A DNA stretch of 64,000 nt from Cycas panzhihuaensis (taxonomy: Eukaryota > Cycadophyta): the NCBI GenBank assembly GCA_023213395.1, contig CM041465.1, forward strand, positions 142,669,741 to 142,733,740, written 5' to 3'. This document shows, in pieces, positions 1 through 10,743 of this stretch. Positions within the stretch are counted from its first letter, which is position 1. Each line of letters opens with the position of its first letter. The notes under the pieces were generated by a model. That model worked only from the letters and a program-made list of their open reading frames with translations. It was not told where the DNA came from and searched no databases. A program made the position numbers and the translations under genes.

Positions 1-1260
1 GCTTACATAGATTTAATTGGTCTTAGGATCTATGCATTTGTAAGCCTTTGAATTCTTGTTATAGCCTACCATAATACATTCTATACTTTTTGCATCCATC
101 TTAGATCTTTTTTTGTCAAGTATGTAGATAAAGGCTTGGATACCAAAGACTTTAAGTGAACTCACATCAGGTTTTCTATTTGTCCAAGCTTCTTCTAGAG
201 TGATATCCTTCAAGACTTTTGTTAGATTTTGATTTATTAGATAGCAAGCTGTACTCGCTACTTTTGCTCAATAACATTTTGATATATTTTTTCCATAGAC
301 CATACTTCTTTCCATTTCCATTAATGTTCTATTTTTTCTTTCTGCCACTACGTTTGATTGTGGTGTATACGAAGTTGTAACCTACCTATGAATTCCTTGA
401 ATTTTGTAGTAATTCAAGAATTCTTTTAATATGTATTCACCCCCTCCATTTGATCTGATGCATTTGACTTTTATTCCTGCTTCCATTTCTACTTCTGCTT
501 TGAAATCTTTAAACATTTCAAAGACTTCTAACTTGTTATGGAGAAAGTACACCCATACCTTTCGAGTAAAATCATCAATAAAGGTTAGAAAATATCTGCA
601 TCCATTGATTAAAAGAGGTGTAATGGGACCACAGAGATCTGAAAGGATTAGTTCCAGTTTTGACTGTGTTCTCCAAGTGCTTTCTTTGAATGGAAGTTGG
701 TGTTGCTTACCCAATTGACAACCATTACAAACAATGTTATTAGGGGAGATATGAGGCAAATCATTCACCATTTCAGATTTTCCCATTAATTTTAATGTCT
801 TAATTGGGAGGTGTCCATACATCAAATGCCAAATTTTATTGCTATATTTGGTGATAGTACAAGCCTTTTCTTCCAGATTGGGAAGTACAGGATTCGACAA
901 AAGTTTGTATAAATTATTACATCTCAATCCTTTTGTAATAATTTCTCCATCCTTTTTCATATCCAAAATATAACAATATCTCTCTTCATAAAAAATTATT
1001 CTTAAGCCCTTCTTACTAAGTTGTGAAATAGAAAGAAGATTCATTTTTAAACTAGGAACCAGTAAAACATTTCTAATTTTCTTTACATTCCTTTGTAAAT
1101 TGACAACAATTGTCCCAACCTCTTTTATGTCAAGTTGATATTTATCACCTAATTCGATTGATCTATCGAAGTCACAAGGTTCTAGAGTCTCAAACCAGTC
1201 TTTGTGGCTGGTCATGTGTCTCGAAGCTCCTAAGTTAATATACCATACGTCATTATCTTT
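1..1260 (-). pseudogene. Element A protease remnant and integrase (copia)
   Basis: The frame at 382-1215 contains a GAG-pre-integrase HHCC zinc region (WHLMYGH, then CNGCQLGK) followed by the integrase core (SDLCGPI, IDDFTRKVW). It resumes after a stop with GVAERKNRT-type sequence (read here as VVAERKNRT, with the third acidic residue kept) and at 13-213 with the conserved copia region after the core (SSLKVFGIQAF). The product would cut and join element cDNA into host DNA. Two key sites are lost. The protease motif normally D-S/T-G-A reads NLGAS (about 1221-1235), and the second integrase Asp (normally RSDNGGEY) reads RSNGGGEY. Both changes fit C-to-T or G-to-A decay. The frame runs off the window at base 1. 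Confidence 0.85.
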
Positions 1261-1599
1261 TAGGTTGGTAACTAAAGCAATGATGAAATTAGTCCCCTCT
1301 TCCTATTCTTCTATTTTTTCTTTGATGTATCCATTGATCAATCGTTTATCTTTCTAGATTTCACTTCTTCTTTATGGGCATTAATAAGGGTAGTGCCCAG
1401 TCTATCCACAATGGTAGCATATGTCAAAGATTCTGTGGCTATTGGAGATGTGCCAAGTTCTTCCAGAATTGAAACAAATTCTGGTGTCTCTACTTTGTCC
1501 ATGTCCCTTCAAATCTTGCCAACATCTGCGTCCTCTAAAGTCTGGTGTCAAACTTCATCCACGAGATTGATTTCTATTTCATGGGCCTAAATCTAATCT

Positions 1600-2221
1600 A
1601 GATGCAAAAGGCATCTTCTAACTCTGAAGAATCCTCATATCTCTTATTCCTTTATTCCTATCTTAACAATAATCATGTTAGTTCATCAAGAGTTATTTTA
1701 TCAATTTTATCACTATTTGTGATAGTATTGATGGTTGTGTCGAAGGACTTTGGTAGCTTAGTTGACACTAGTTCCACTAACTCTTGTTCAGAAATCAAAC
1801 CTCCTGCACTTGACAATTTATTTTGAATTGAAATGACCTTGTGCATGAATTCTATTATACTTTCACTTTCTTTCATATGAAGCCTATATAATTCTTCTTT
1901 AAGTGCAATTATTCTAGCTTTATTTTTCTACCCATATAAGTTTTCCAGACATTGCCAAATATCAGAGGATAAATTCAATTTTTTAACATATATCAAGATT
2001 GAGTTAGAAATGGACATTTTCAGAATGTAAACACCTATATTATTTCTTTCTTCCCAACTTTCCAATTTTGTATCTAAGTCACTTGGACATTTCTCAGTTC
2101 CAATTACAATATTCTAGATATTTTTGACTCTCAAGATGGTTTCTACTTTTATCTTCCATACATAATAATTTAAATCAGACAATTTCTCTGATTCTAGCAG
2201 GGATATAAGACCTGAAGCCAT
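1600..2221 (-). pseudogene. Element A gag (copia, UBN2-like)
   Basis: The start codon at 2221-2219 opens MASGLISLLESEKLSDLNYY, the typical opening of plant copia gag (particle-forming, RNA-binding protein). A tryptophan-to-stop change (TAG) interrupts it in the first 40 codons. The middle is readable at 1673-1876 (MKESESIIEFMHKV, then TKLPKSFDT), the conserved helical core of UBN2-type gag. The zinc-knuckle region at about 1260-1600 is too decayed to read. It lies in order with integrase downstream on the same strand and belonged to one gag-pol polyprotein. Confidence 0.8.
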
Positions 2222-2908
2222 TTAGTTTAAAGAGCAACTGAGTGACAGGGTTTGGGCCATACAATTATAAGGGTTTTTGTATGGAGATGAACTTGTATGG
2301 ACTAGTACAAAATGTACCTCAAAAGAAATGCAATTGAATGAGGATTTCTGATCTAGTATTCTTTTTCCAAAACAGTCTGTATCTAGTGAGAAATCTAGCC
2401 CAAAAGGCAAAAGGGTGCGACTAGGGAAAAATATATTTTTGCTTGTAATTTAAAAAATACCTCATTAAATCACTTGAAATCTATTAAGATATCTTCTCAG
2501 GGCTTAGATGCAGAGTTCACACTAGCTTTAATCCAAGAAATTTAAAAATTTTGAGAGATTTTCATTGAAATACCTCTAAACTTGTGCAGCTGGAAAAATG
2601 CCAAAAACCCTTTCGAAACTTCATTGGATGACTTCGACTTTGAAGAGAGAAGTGAAGAGGAGGTTGAGATCTACATTTTAGTGAAATTTCATCTCATTTT
2701 GAGACACTTTAATTTCTATCCGTATAGTCATACAGTTTCATACACAGTCGGTACAATGCTTTCAGTTGGCTTTGATTCTATTCTTTCCACTAGTCTGGAC
2801 CCTTAATTTTACTTGCAATTACCTTCTAGGATAATTGGTTTTTCTATGTCTCTCAGAATAGTTTGTGTTAACCAATCAATGCCCTCTCTTAAACAAGCAG
2901 GGTGACCT

Positions 2909-2920
2909 ACTCTAATACCA
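2909..2920 (-). promoter_or_regulatory. Element A primer-binding site
   Basis: On the minus strand the bases next to the LTR read TGGTATTAGAGT, matching with one or two changes the TGGTATCAGAGC site that pairs with initiator Met-tRNA in plant copia elements. It fixes the inner LTR edge and the element's direction. Confidence 0.75.
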
Positions 2921-3091
2921 TGTTAGGAATCCAAATATGATGGAATAGAGAACTTGCATTTCATGGAGGTTCATTCTTCTTAAATATACATCATAGGAGT
3001 GACCATTACAAACTGAAATGTAACTGATCAATATGAGACAACCAAGTGTAACAATCTTAGCATTGAGTTACATTTGAGGGGTATCTCAACA
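2921..3091 (-). repeat. Element A putative 5' LTR
   Basis: This 171-bp segment starts TGTTAGGAAT and ends ATCTCAACA on the plus strand, giving TGTT...AACA ends. It lies directly next to a primer-binding site on the internal side. The length is short for a copia LTR. The second LTR is off-window, so the outer boundary rests only on the terminal motif. Confidence 0.6.
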
Positions 3092-3124
3092 TGACCCCTC
3101 TTTACCTAGATAAAACATTACATT

Positions 3125-4195
3125 TCAACACTTATATGGCCTGAAACATGCTTTTAAAGCTTGGAATTAAAAGGTTGATTAATACTTTCTTAAAAATAGA
3201 TTTGAGAGATCTTTAATTGAGTTAAACCTACATATTAAAGTTGTAAACAATAAAGTTATATTTATGGAGTTGTATGTTGATGATCTACTGATAACAAGTA
3301 ATGATATCATACTTAAAAGTAGATCTTAATCATTTTTTTGAGATGACAGATCTAGGTATTCTACACTACCTCTTAGAGTAAATGTATAGAAAAGGCATGG
3401 ATGTATCTTCATATTATAGGTGAAATACACTTGGAAAATTATAAAGAAATTCAAAATTATTGATAGCAAACCTGTGTCTACCCCCATGGAGATAGGTTCT
3501 AAATTGATAATAGAAGATATTGGAGTATATATTAATCTAATAATGTACAAACAACTAGTAGGTAGTCTAATATACTTGATTACTACCAAAGCTAATATTT
3601 TGTTTTTACTTAAAATTTATTCTAGATTTATGGTAGTGTCAAAATAGAGTCACTAGAAAGTTATAAATAAGATCCTCAAATAATTGAATAAAACTATTCA
3701 ATGTGGACTTAAGTTCATGCATAATGATAACTTCAAGTTAATATGATTTATAGATTATGATTGTGCTAAATGCACAAAAAATAGAACTTTAACTTTTACA
3801 TATTATTTTAGTTTGGAATTATCTACTATAAAAAAGTAATCAAATGTTATTTTATCCTCAACTGAAATAAAGTATAAGGTTATAGTTACAACAACTACTA
3901 AAGGCATTTGGTCATGATATATTCAAGAGGACATATAACTACATCAATTAAAACCAATGATATTATACTATGATAATTAGAATACATTAAAAATTTCAAA
4001 GAATCTCACATTTCATGCTCATACCAAATATATTGAGTGCACTATGATTTTACTTATGAACTAATTTAGAATAGAGCAATTGAGATGGTTTACAAGTCAA
4101 TAGGAGAATAATTGGTCAACATCTTTACTAAACCACTAATGTGTGATAGTTTTTAGACTTTTAGTAAGAATTTAGGTGTTTGAGTAAACAAAATA
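3125..4195 (+). pseudogene. Element B copia reverse transcriptase and RNase H, 3' half
   Basis: Readable pieces on the plus strand follow the copia order. They are LYGLKHAFKAWN at 3132 (RT finger/palm), YVDDLLITSND at about 3270 (RT catalytic YVDD), KPVSTPM and YKQLVGSLIYL at 3465-3590 (RT-RNase H connection), STEIKYKV near 3860 and DNQNTLKISKN near 3975 (RNase H), then EQLVNIFTKPL near 4110. Frameshifts and stops separate them, so no product is expected. The 5' half (gag, protease, integrase, start of RT) is absent here and probably lies left of element A. Confidence 0.85.
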
Positions 4196-4199
4196 AACA

Positions 4200-4540
4200 T
4201 TAAGGGGGACTATTGATAATTAATGGTTATGTTACTCATATTTTTGGTTATGAGCGCCTCCGACCCCCTTCATTTATTATTATATTTTAATGATTATTAA
4301 TTCTTTAGAATATGAGTTTGATGAATCATTAAGGATTATACCATCCACCTAAAATGTGCCAATAATAAAGAAATTAGTATTCCTTTTAGGATTATACATA
4401 AGTACTTATTATGCATTATAAATAAAGAGGGTTTTATAAGAATGAGATATTATTTGCAATGTAGTCAAATCATTTTTTTCTAAGTAGCATTGGTCTATTC
4501 TTCTCATATAGTTTACTCCATGCTTTAAACTTTCATACTT
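4200..4540 (+). repeat. Element B polypurine tract and probable 3' LTR
   Basis: A purine-rich run (TAAGGGGGAC, 4201-4210) follows the RNase H remnant, the usual second-strand primer beside a 3' LTR. TGATAATTAATGG starts at 4214. A TATAAATAAA-like stretch near 4418-4427 could be the U3 TATA or a polyadenylation signal. I could not place the right LTR end; 4540 is approximate. Confidence 0.45.
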
Positions 4541-5767
4541 AGAACCACAAATCATCCTTAAGATATGACATAAGAGACTTCAATCCAAAATCATGATAGG
4601 GTACCTTATTAAGTAGAAGGTATTACTATTAAAGGATATGACTTAGTAGTCACAAGAGTTTGTTAATCACCATCTTGAGCTTTGGAGGTAAAGCTTTTCT
4701 CTTGAAAGGGAAGGGCATGTTGCAAACCCATCATAAAAGAGGAGTTGGCATATATTATATGGCACATATTAGTATTTAAATAGTGGCATATAAAATACCA
4801 TTATCATCAAATTTATCATTTTGAGACATTCTCTCTTAGTCTATACCCTTTGAGAGTATAATGAGCTTATTTTTCAAATTTGATTTTTTTTTCCTATAAC
4901 TAATTTAAATATTCATAAATTTATTTAGTTATCAAATTTTGGGCTTGTTACCAAACTTGTCCATAGCCATAATCACTATCCAATACCTATTACTTTCAAA
5001 ATAGAACACCAGTTAGTTTACTAGTTGATTTTAATTACCTTCCTTATTTTTAAAATCTAAACTTCTTTCTAGTCTATTTTAACTTTATTACTTAGTTAAT
5101 TTACTTAACCATATTAGTTACATTAGGTTTCTTGCAAGTTTTGATACTGACCTATACATAAATACCCCCCCTCTCTCACACACACACACACACATATACA
5201 TAAAAATAAATAAATAAGAATTAAAAAAATATATGTATGTATGTAACAAATAAGTACAATAACAATTGATAGATTGTGTTGATATATTAATTTATCTAAA
5301 ACTAATAATAATATGAAAAGTATAAATAAAATGAAGTTATTACTATTGAAAGACCCATCATAACATATGGTTGGTTTACTCAACCATAAATAAAAAACTA
5401 GATATATTTGTGGTTATATTGCTTTCCACAAATAATCAAGTATCTTATATTACATGCTTAACAAAGATTCAAAAATCTTTATTAACATTAAGTGAATTGG
5501 TTATTTAGCTCCATGACCTTATTACAAGTCACTATTATAGGATTATAATTTATATTCTTATAATAAGTTATAGATTCCTCTACAACATTAAAAACATTAT
5601 TTATTAAACTCATATGGTGGTCCACAATAGGATAAATAAAATGTATTTAGTTATCCAAAAATATACCACAAGAAATAATAGTTTGAATTAAAGTATTGTC
5701 ATTCTTTCTTGATACTATAGTTTGTCCATTGGCCTTCTAAAGGATTGGTCATTTTATAAGCCCTAAT
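4541..5767. other. A/T-rich sequence without recognised genes
   Basis: No frame in this stretch resembles a known protein. It contains short homopolymer runs and a (CA)n tract. It may be old decayed repeat DNA beyond element B's LTR. Confidence 0.6.
5177..5194. repeat. (CA)n microsatellite
   Basis: Nine CA units in a row, preceded by a CT-rich run and followed by ATATACAT. Confidence 0.9.
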
Positions 5768-6090
5768 TGGATGTAATATCTAATTACATTCTAACTCTAT
5801 TCGCATTCTCTCATGTATTATTTGATTTTTAGATTTATAGTCACACTAATATGTGTGCTACCTTGATAAGTGTTCTAGCACATGAAAGTTGACCTTGAGG
5901 ACTCTTACATATGGTGAGATATTCTATAAGTATGTATTTAATTCTTGCTAATAATTTGAAGGTTGGCCATTCTTTCTAATGCATTGTACTTTATATTTTT
6001 TATGCTTCATTACTTATTTTATACTCACCTTATCATCTATTCTTTGTCCATTGTTAGGTCCACTATCATTGCCTTTATCTAAGACCAACA
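5768..6090 (+). repeat. Element X left LTR (copia-like)
   Basis: It starts TGGATGTAATATC, ends AAGACCAACA, and aligns along its length with 50566-50897 on the same strand. A degenerate Met-tRNA-type primer site follows at once, so this is the 5' LTR of a plus-strand element. It has diverged substantially from its partner, so X is old. Confidence 0.75.
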
Positions 6091-6669
6091 TTGTGGCAAT
6101 AGAGTTGTAACTCTAAACTAACATTATAGTATTAGATCCCAAGGTTTAATCTTTGGGTAAGATAGTTATAGAGATAGATTTTTTAAATTTTTAGAGCCTA
6201 TTCTTTGTTTCTATTTACAATATTTTTTAGTTCTTTTAGAATCTATCTTGTGGTTTTTTTGATCTATTAAAATATTAATTTTTTTAAAGAGTTTTTAAAG
6301 ATAGTTAATAGCTATATTTCAATGCATCCTTGGGGCTATTTTATAATGTTACAAATACAAAGTTTAAGGGTTGTTTTATTACTATTTTTTAAATACTTTT
6401 GGGGCTATTTTATTATTGGTTTTAAGTCATGTTAAATGTTATTTTAAAGATGATAAAAATCCATTTTTTAATGCTATAAAATTAGGAGGTTTATATGAAA
6501 AAATGGAGATTTTGATACATATTTTGTGACCTATATTTTCATGCATGTAGGCCCATAATAATGTTACATGTAAATGTTTTATAAAGGGCATAAATACAAT
6601 ATTTTAAAAGTAGAAAATAGAACATATTTTAGTTAGTATATAGTAACTTTCTTACTTTCCCATGGGTAG
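6091..6669 (+). other. Element X primer-site remnant and leader
   Basis: The bases after the LTR (TTGTGGCAATAGAGTTG) and a second similar stretch at about 6118-6138 (ATTATAGTATTAGATC) both resemble the TGGTATCAGAGC primer site. The rest is T-rich without a readable frame. It ends where element C begins. Confidence 0.5.
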
Positions 6670-9099
6670 TGATGTCTTCTCGGGTGGACCTAAACTAGAT
6701 ATCTCTTAATTAATGGGGTGTTTCCTTAATATTAATTGGAACCGAGAGATACGAGGTTTAAGAATACCTAAGTAACCACCTTTGTCCAATTCCTAAGAAG
6801 GAGTCTTCACCTAGTTATAATATATAATGAGATATAGATGAAGAACATGATGAAAGGCTTGGTTGAAGGGGGGTTGGTAGGATCTACTAACCTACACAAT
6901 TGGGTGAAAGAGTTCTAGTTTTAGAACTACTCTAACCATATTTTTTAATATCCTTCCTAGGGACACCTTTCGTATGATCTTTTCAACTTTTTGAGTTTTA
7001 CTTAGATATAGGAAATAGTAAGTAAATGGAAGAATTATCTTTCTTGTCTTGTTTTGTTCTTTTTTTTTTTGGGGTTTTTGTTCATTTTATTCTGTTCTTC
7101 TTTTTTTTTTTTTTAATGAGTTTTTCTTTTCTTTGGGTCTTTTAGTTTTTTTCTTTTTTTTTTTTTTTTTTTTGTGTTATGTTCAACAAAACAAAACAAA
7201 ATAAATCAAGGCAATCTATAAAACTAAAGACCTACTTTACCTTTAATCAACAAGCAAGAAAAAAAGGAAAAAATGGAACTAGATGCATGCAATGCATTTT
7301 TTGTCTCTTTTTACTTTAAAGATGAGAGATACAAGTGAAAATATGAAATTATCCTTCTACATGCAATATGCATACCTTACAATGAGAGGAATGATTATTT
7401 ATGCAAGCTCTCAAAAAAATTAATAACATGCAATACTAGTTGGAAGATTTCATCTTGCACACATGTAATTGTTTCTTTGTAGAAATGATTTATGATACAA
7501 AAGAGAGAGATTTTAAAAATATGTTACTACTATTTTAAATGATTTTTTAGACCTTTGGGGTTATATGTAATTAATAAATCTAAATAACAACCCTCATATA
7601 AGATAATAGCTTTAAAGATTCTATCTTGATTTGAGTAAGAAAGACTACAAAAGGATCCTTGAATCTTTAACAATCTAAAAAATCAAGCATGTACTCATTA
7701 TTTAACACTTCAAAGATTTTTTTTTTTGAAGGAAGAGAAAGTACACTTAAGAGTGAAATTAAATAATCCACAAAACTTAGGAATCAAAACTTCTTTCTTG
7801 TTACATGAATTTGCCTTAGAATAGCTATTTTTTCCTTTCAACTGACCAATCTTTCCTAATGCTTTCCCTTAAAATAAATAAAAGAACAGAAACAAAATAT
7901 AAGAAGGGCTAAACCACAACCAAACAAAGCCAAAAGGGATGGCAAACAACCTAAAATACAACTTGTTATGCAAGAATGGGAAGGGGTAGTTATGTAAGTG
8001 ATGGATAGATGACCATGCTCCACCTTAGTCTATCCCTTATAAACCCTATAAAGGGCTAACCTTTTAGCAAGTATTTCAAGCCCCAAAATGTATATAACAT
8101 CACCATAGACATTAGCCATAGGAAAGAGTAAGTTATAATAAAAAATAATATTTAGAAATATAATAAGATAAGTAAGAACTACATAGGAAATACCTTACCT
8201 ATTTGGAAGAAGTTTGAAGCTAAAAACTTTGAGAAAAACCAAAAAAATAAAGATCAAACCATCAATATTTAAGTATCAGTAGGTCATAAAGTTATAGCAT
8301 CAAAATACTTTTTTGATTTCACCCATAAGCATCTTTAAAATCCAAGTTATAGTCACAATAGTAGTAGTCTTAAAAAAATCTCCAAAAACACTAAGAAATC
8401 TGCACAATAACTTGAGAAATTCATAATTTAACCATACTTATGAATCATAAAACCCTAGTCATCATTCTTGGGAATCTAAAAGATAAGATTCTACCAAATC
8501 TAGGTGGAGACATGTAAAAATCTGGTGCACTGACTGAGTTTTACATGCATGACAGTTAAAAATATGATCAGTCATATTTTTTGACCTATAAAAACATGAC
8601 TTTACTCTAAAAATGTGACCCATCACATTTTTGGGAACACAAAAAATGTGACAAATATGGAAGTAAAAGTTTAACCCATAAAATTATTAAAAATTAAATT
8701 TTAAATATAAATTGAAGTACAAATTACTTTATAAATAAGTAGAGAAACCCAAAACAAGATGAAAATAAGAAGTACAAGCCCAAAAATGATTAAAAATAAT
8801 AAAAGTTTAGGTGAAATCAAGAATAAAACACAAAAATAACAAGTTTTAAAGGAGGCATTAGATTAAATTGATCGTGAAAGAAAAAAATTTAGTGCCATAG
8901 TCTCAATCATCAATAAGTAGTAAAATACAGATCACATCATCATTCATCATAAGCCATTAAGTAAAATCCATACATTTCTCTATCAAAACATGGCCTAACT
9001 CATTATCAAACAAAATCTATCATTCATTTTTTATGAAACCATACAATAAACATATCAAAAATCACAAATATAAACCAAATGACAGGTTTTGGTGAAACA
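6670..9099 (-). repeat. Element C 3' LTR
   Basis: It starts TGATGTCTTCTCG and ends GGTGAAACA on the plus strand, next to a polypurine tract. It aligns with the split right-hand copy, and the site where D interrupts that copy corresponds to about 7409 here. It contains long T-rich runs (7050-7175). Confidence 0.85.
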
Positions 9100-9110
9100 T
9101 TTGCCCCTTT
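9100..9110 (-). promoter_or_regulatory. Element C polypurine tract
   Basis: On the minus strand AAAGGGGCAAA lies directly before the LTR start TGTTTCACC. This is the expected primer for plus-strand DNA synthesis. Confidence 0.6.
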
Positions 9111-9289
9111 GACACTTGAAGCTTCTATTCTAAGAAGAGAGATAGGATGGTGAGAGGTGGCAATGATGAAGGTGATTATTCTTTCAGTGTAAAATGATAA
9201 TTATTAAATGAAGTATATGAATGATGAGGTGAAGAAGCTCTATGACCTACTCTGAAACAAATTTTCTATGATAACATGACCAAAAGAAA

Positions 9290-9560
9290 CTCTCACTAGC
9301 AAGTCTACCTAAAAAGGATTGGGTTTCTACTACTAAAAGGCCACTATTTACATCTTTTACCAAAAAGGAATGGGCACCTAACATCACCACAAACCTACCC
9401 AAAAGGAATGGGTATCAACTATCACTAAGAATCTCACTAAAAAAGACTAGGTATCTATCACTAAAGAATACCTATTTAATACCCACAAACTGGATGGGAC
9501 TTCACTACCAAACACCCATGAAGTAGATGGGACTTTGCTACTATAGAACTAGTCAAAGTT
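9290..9560. repeat. Short imperfect tandem repeats in the 3' untranslated part of C
   Basis: Variants of a unit ending in GGAATGGG or GATGGGACTT...CTACTA recur about every 45-50 bp (for example CAAAAAGGAATGGGCACC, then CAAAAGGAATGGGTATC). Units are diverged and the borders are approximate. Confidence 0.5.
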
Positions 9561-9599
9561 TATCTCTCTTTAACCATGCATTAGAGGGAAATCTTTTTG

Positions 9600-10010
9600 C
9601 TAAAGTAAAAAGGATAGACTGTCATAGTTTACTAGCTCATTAATAGGTGACTTTTTTTGAGCAAACCCATCATAGATTAACCTCATTAATGGGGTGAACA
9701 TTTTTAGAGGTCAATTATCATAGTTTAACCTCATCAACAATCAAATTTAGAGGGTTCCCTATCATAGTTTAAGCTCGTTAATAGGTAAAAGGGTCTTAGA
9801 GTGACATTCCTGTCATAGTTTAACCTCATTAATAAGTAAAAGGAGGTTCAAAGTTAGGTTCTTGTTATAGTTTAGGCTCATCAACAGGTAAAAAAGGCTT
9901 GAAGCATGACCCTGTCATAGTTTAGGCTTATCAATAGGTGAAAGAAGATTCAGAGCAAAGTTCTTATCATAGTTTTAGCTCACTAACAAGTGAAAGAAAG
10001 TTTGGAGCTA
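9600..10010. repeat. Minisatellite-like array in the 3' untranslated part of C
   Basis: About eight units of 50-60 bp share the core TCATAGTTTAACCTCATTAA followed by a purine-rich spacer (GTAAAAGG and similar). The units are diverged. The array lies between the 3' LTR and the antisense gene, where Tat-type elements are known to carry tandem repeats. Confidence 0.75.
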
Positions 10011-10743
10011 ACTTCTTTAGAGATGAACACAAAGATTTATGTAAAAATAGTGAATGTGGGGTGATAGATTATGTCTCCAAAGGATGGCGAGCTCCATGAG
10101 AAAGTAAATACATCCAAAAATGATAATTGAACCCTTCAGAGAAAAAACAAATAGTTTGTAGTATTCTAAAGAAGTTTTGATGATAATAATGATTAAAAAG
10201 TGGTATAGCCTACTTTGATAGGTTGTATGGATGCTAGAGAAAATTTTGCCTTAACAAAAGAGAAAAGCCCCTCCCTTTTATTAAGAAAAGTGATAAAAAA
10301 TAAATTTCATTTTTACAAGAGGGAGGAAGAAAAAGGAGTTGCCTAGAGGTAATTTCTCTCATTTCTGAGGCATTCAGAGGCTCTTTCTAATAGAGGATCA
10401 ACTCCAGAGGACCATCATTAGGAGCATGGAGCAGAGAGCAAGATACTGGGTAAGTCAGAAGTTTTTTTTTTTTTTTTTTTTAAATTGAAAAATGTAATAA
10501 CGTAGTGTAAAAAACATAAGCACTGCACTAAAAATGCAATCAATTAGTGGAAAATGTGATAACAAAGCTAAAACCATGATTTGGCAATTTGGGATGGTTG
10601 CAAGAATTTGTGTTTTTTACAATGAAATCGTGTTTTTTGACTATGAAGTTCCATTTTTAGTTGTACAATCACACTTTTAAACTTCACTTAGAAAAATCTT
10701 AAAAATTAAAAATTTTTGAAATAGAACTAAGGGACTAATATGA
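10011..10743. other. Spacer between repeat array and antisense gene of C
   Basis: No protein-like frame was recognised. There is a 21-base T run at about 10461-10482 and A/T-rich DNA. By position it should hold the promoter and first exon of the antisense gene, but I could not identify either. Confidence 0.5.

Larger units (their letters stand above)
1..3091 (-). mobile_element. Element A: decayed Ty1/copia retrotransposon, 5' part
   Basis: Read on the minus strand, this holds in order a 5' LTR, a Met-tRNA-type primer site, a leader, gag, a protease remnant and integrase. Integrase continues past the left edge, so RT, RNase H and the 3' LTR lie outside the window. Several in-frame stops and lost catalytic residues show it is dead. 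Immediately beyond the LTR (3092 onward) lies RT sequence of another copia element on the opposite strand, so A may have inserted into B; the second target-site copy is off-window and cannot be checked. Confidence 0.85.

Noticed and set aside
5123-5383. Hydrophobic 86-codon frame around the CA repeat, resembling a small membrane protein
   Set aside because: The hydrophobic and Cys/Val-rich sequence comes from A/T-rich and CA-repeat DNA; there is no conserved motif.
9600-10010. Regularly spaced repeats considered as a CRISPR-like array
   Set aside because: Units are diverged, spacers are not unique, and the setting is a plant retrotransposon 3' untranslated region.
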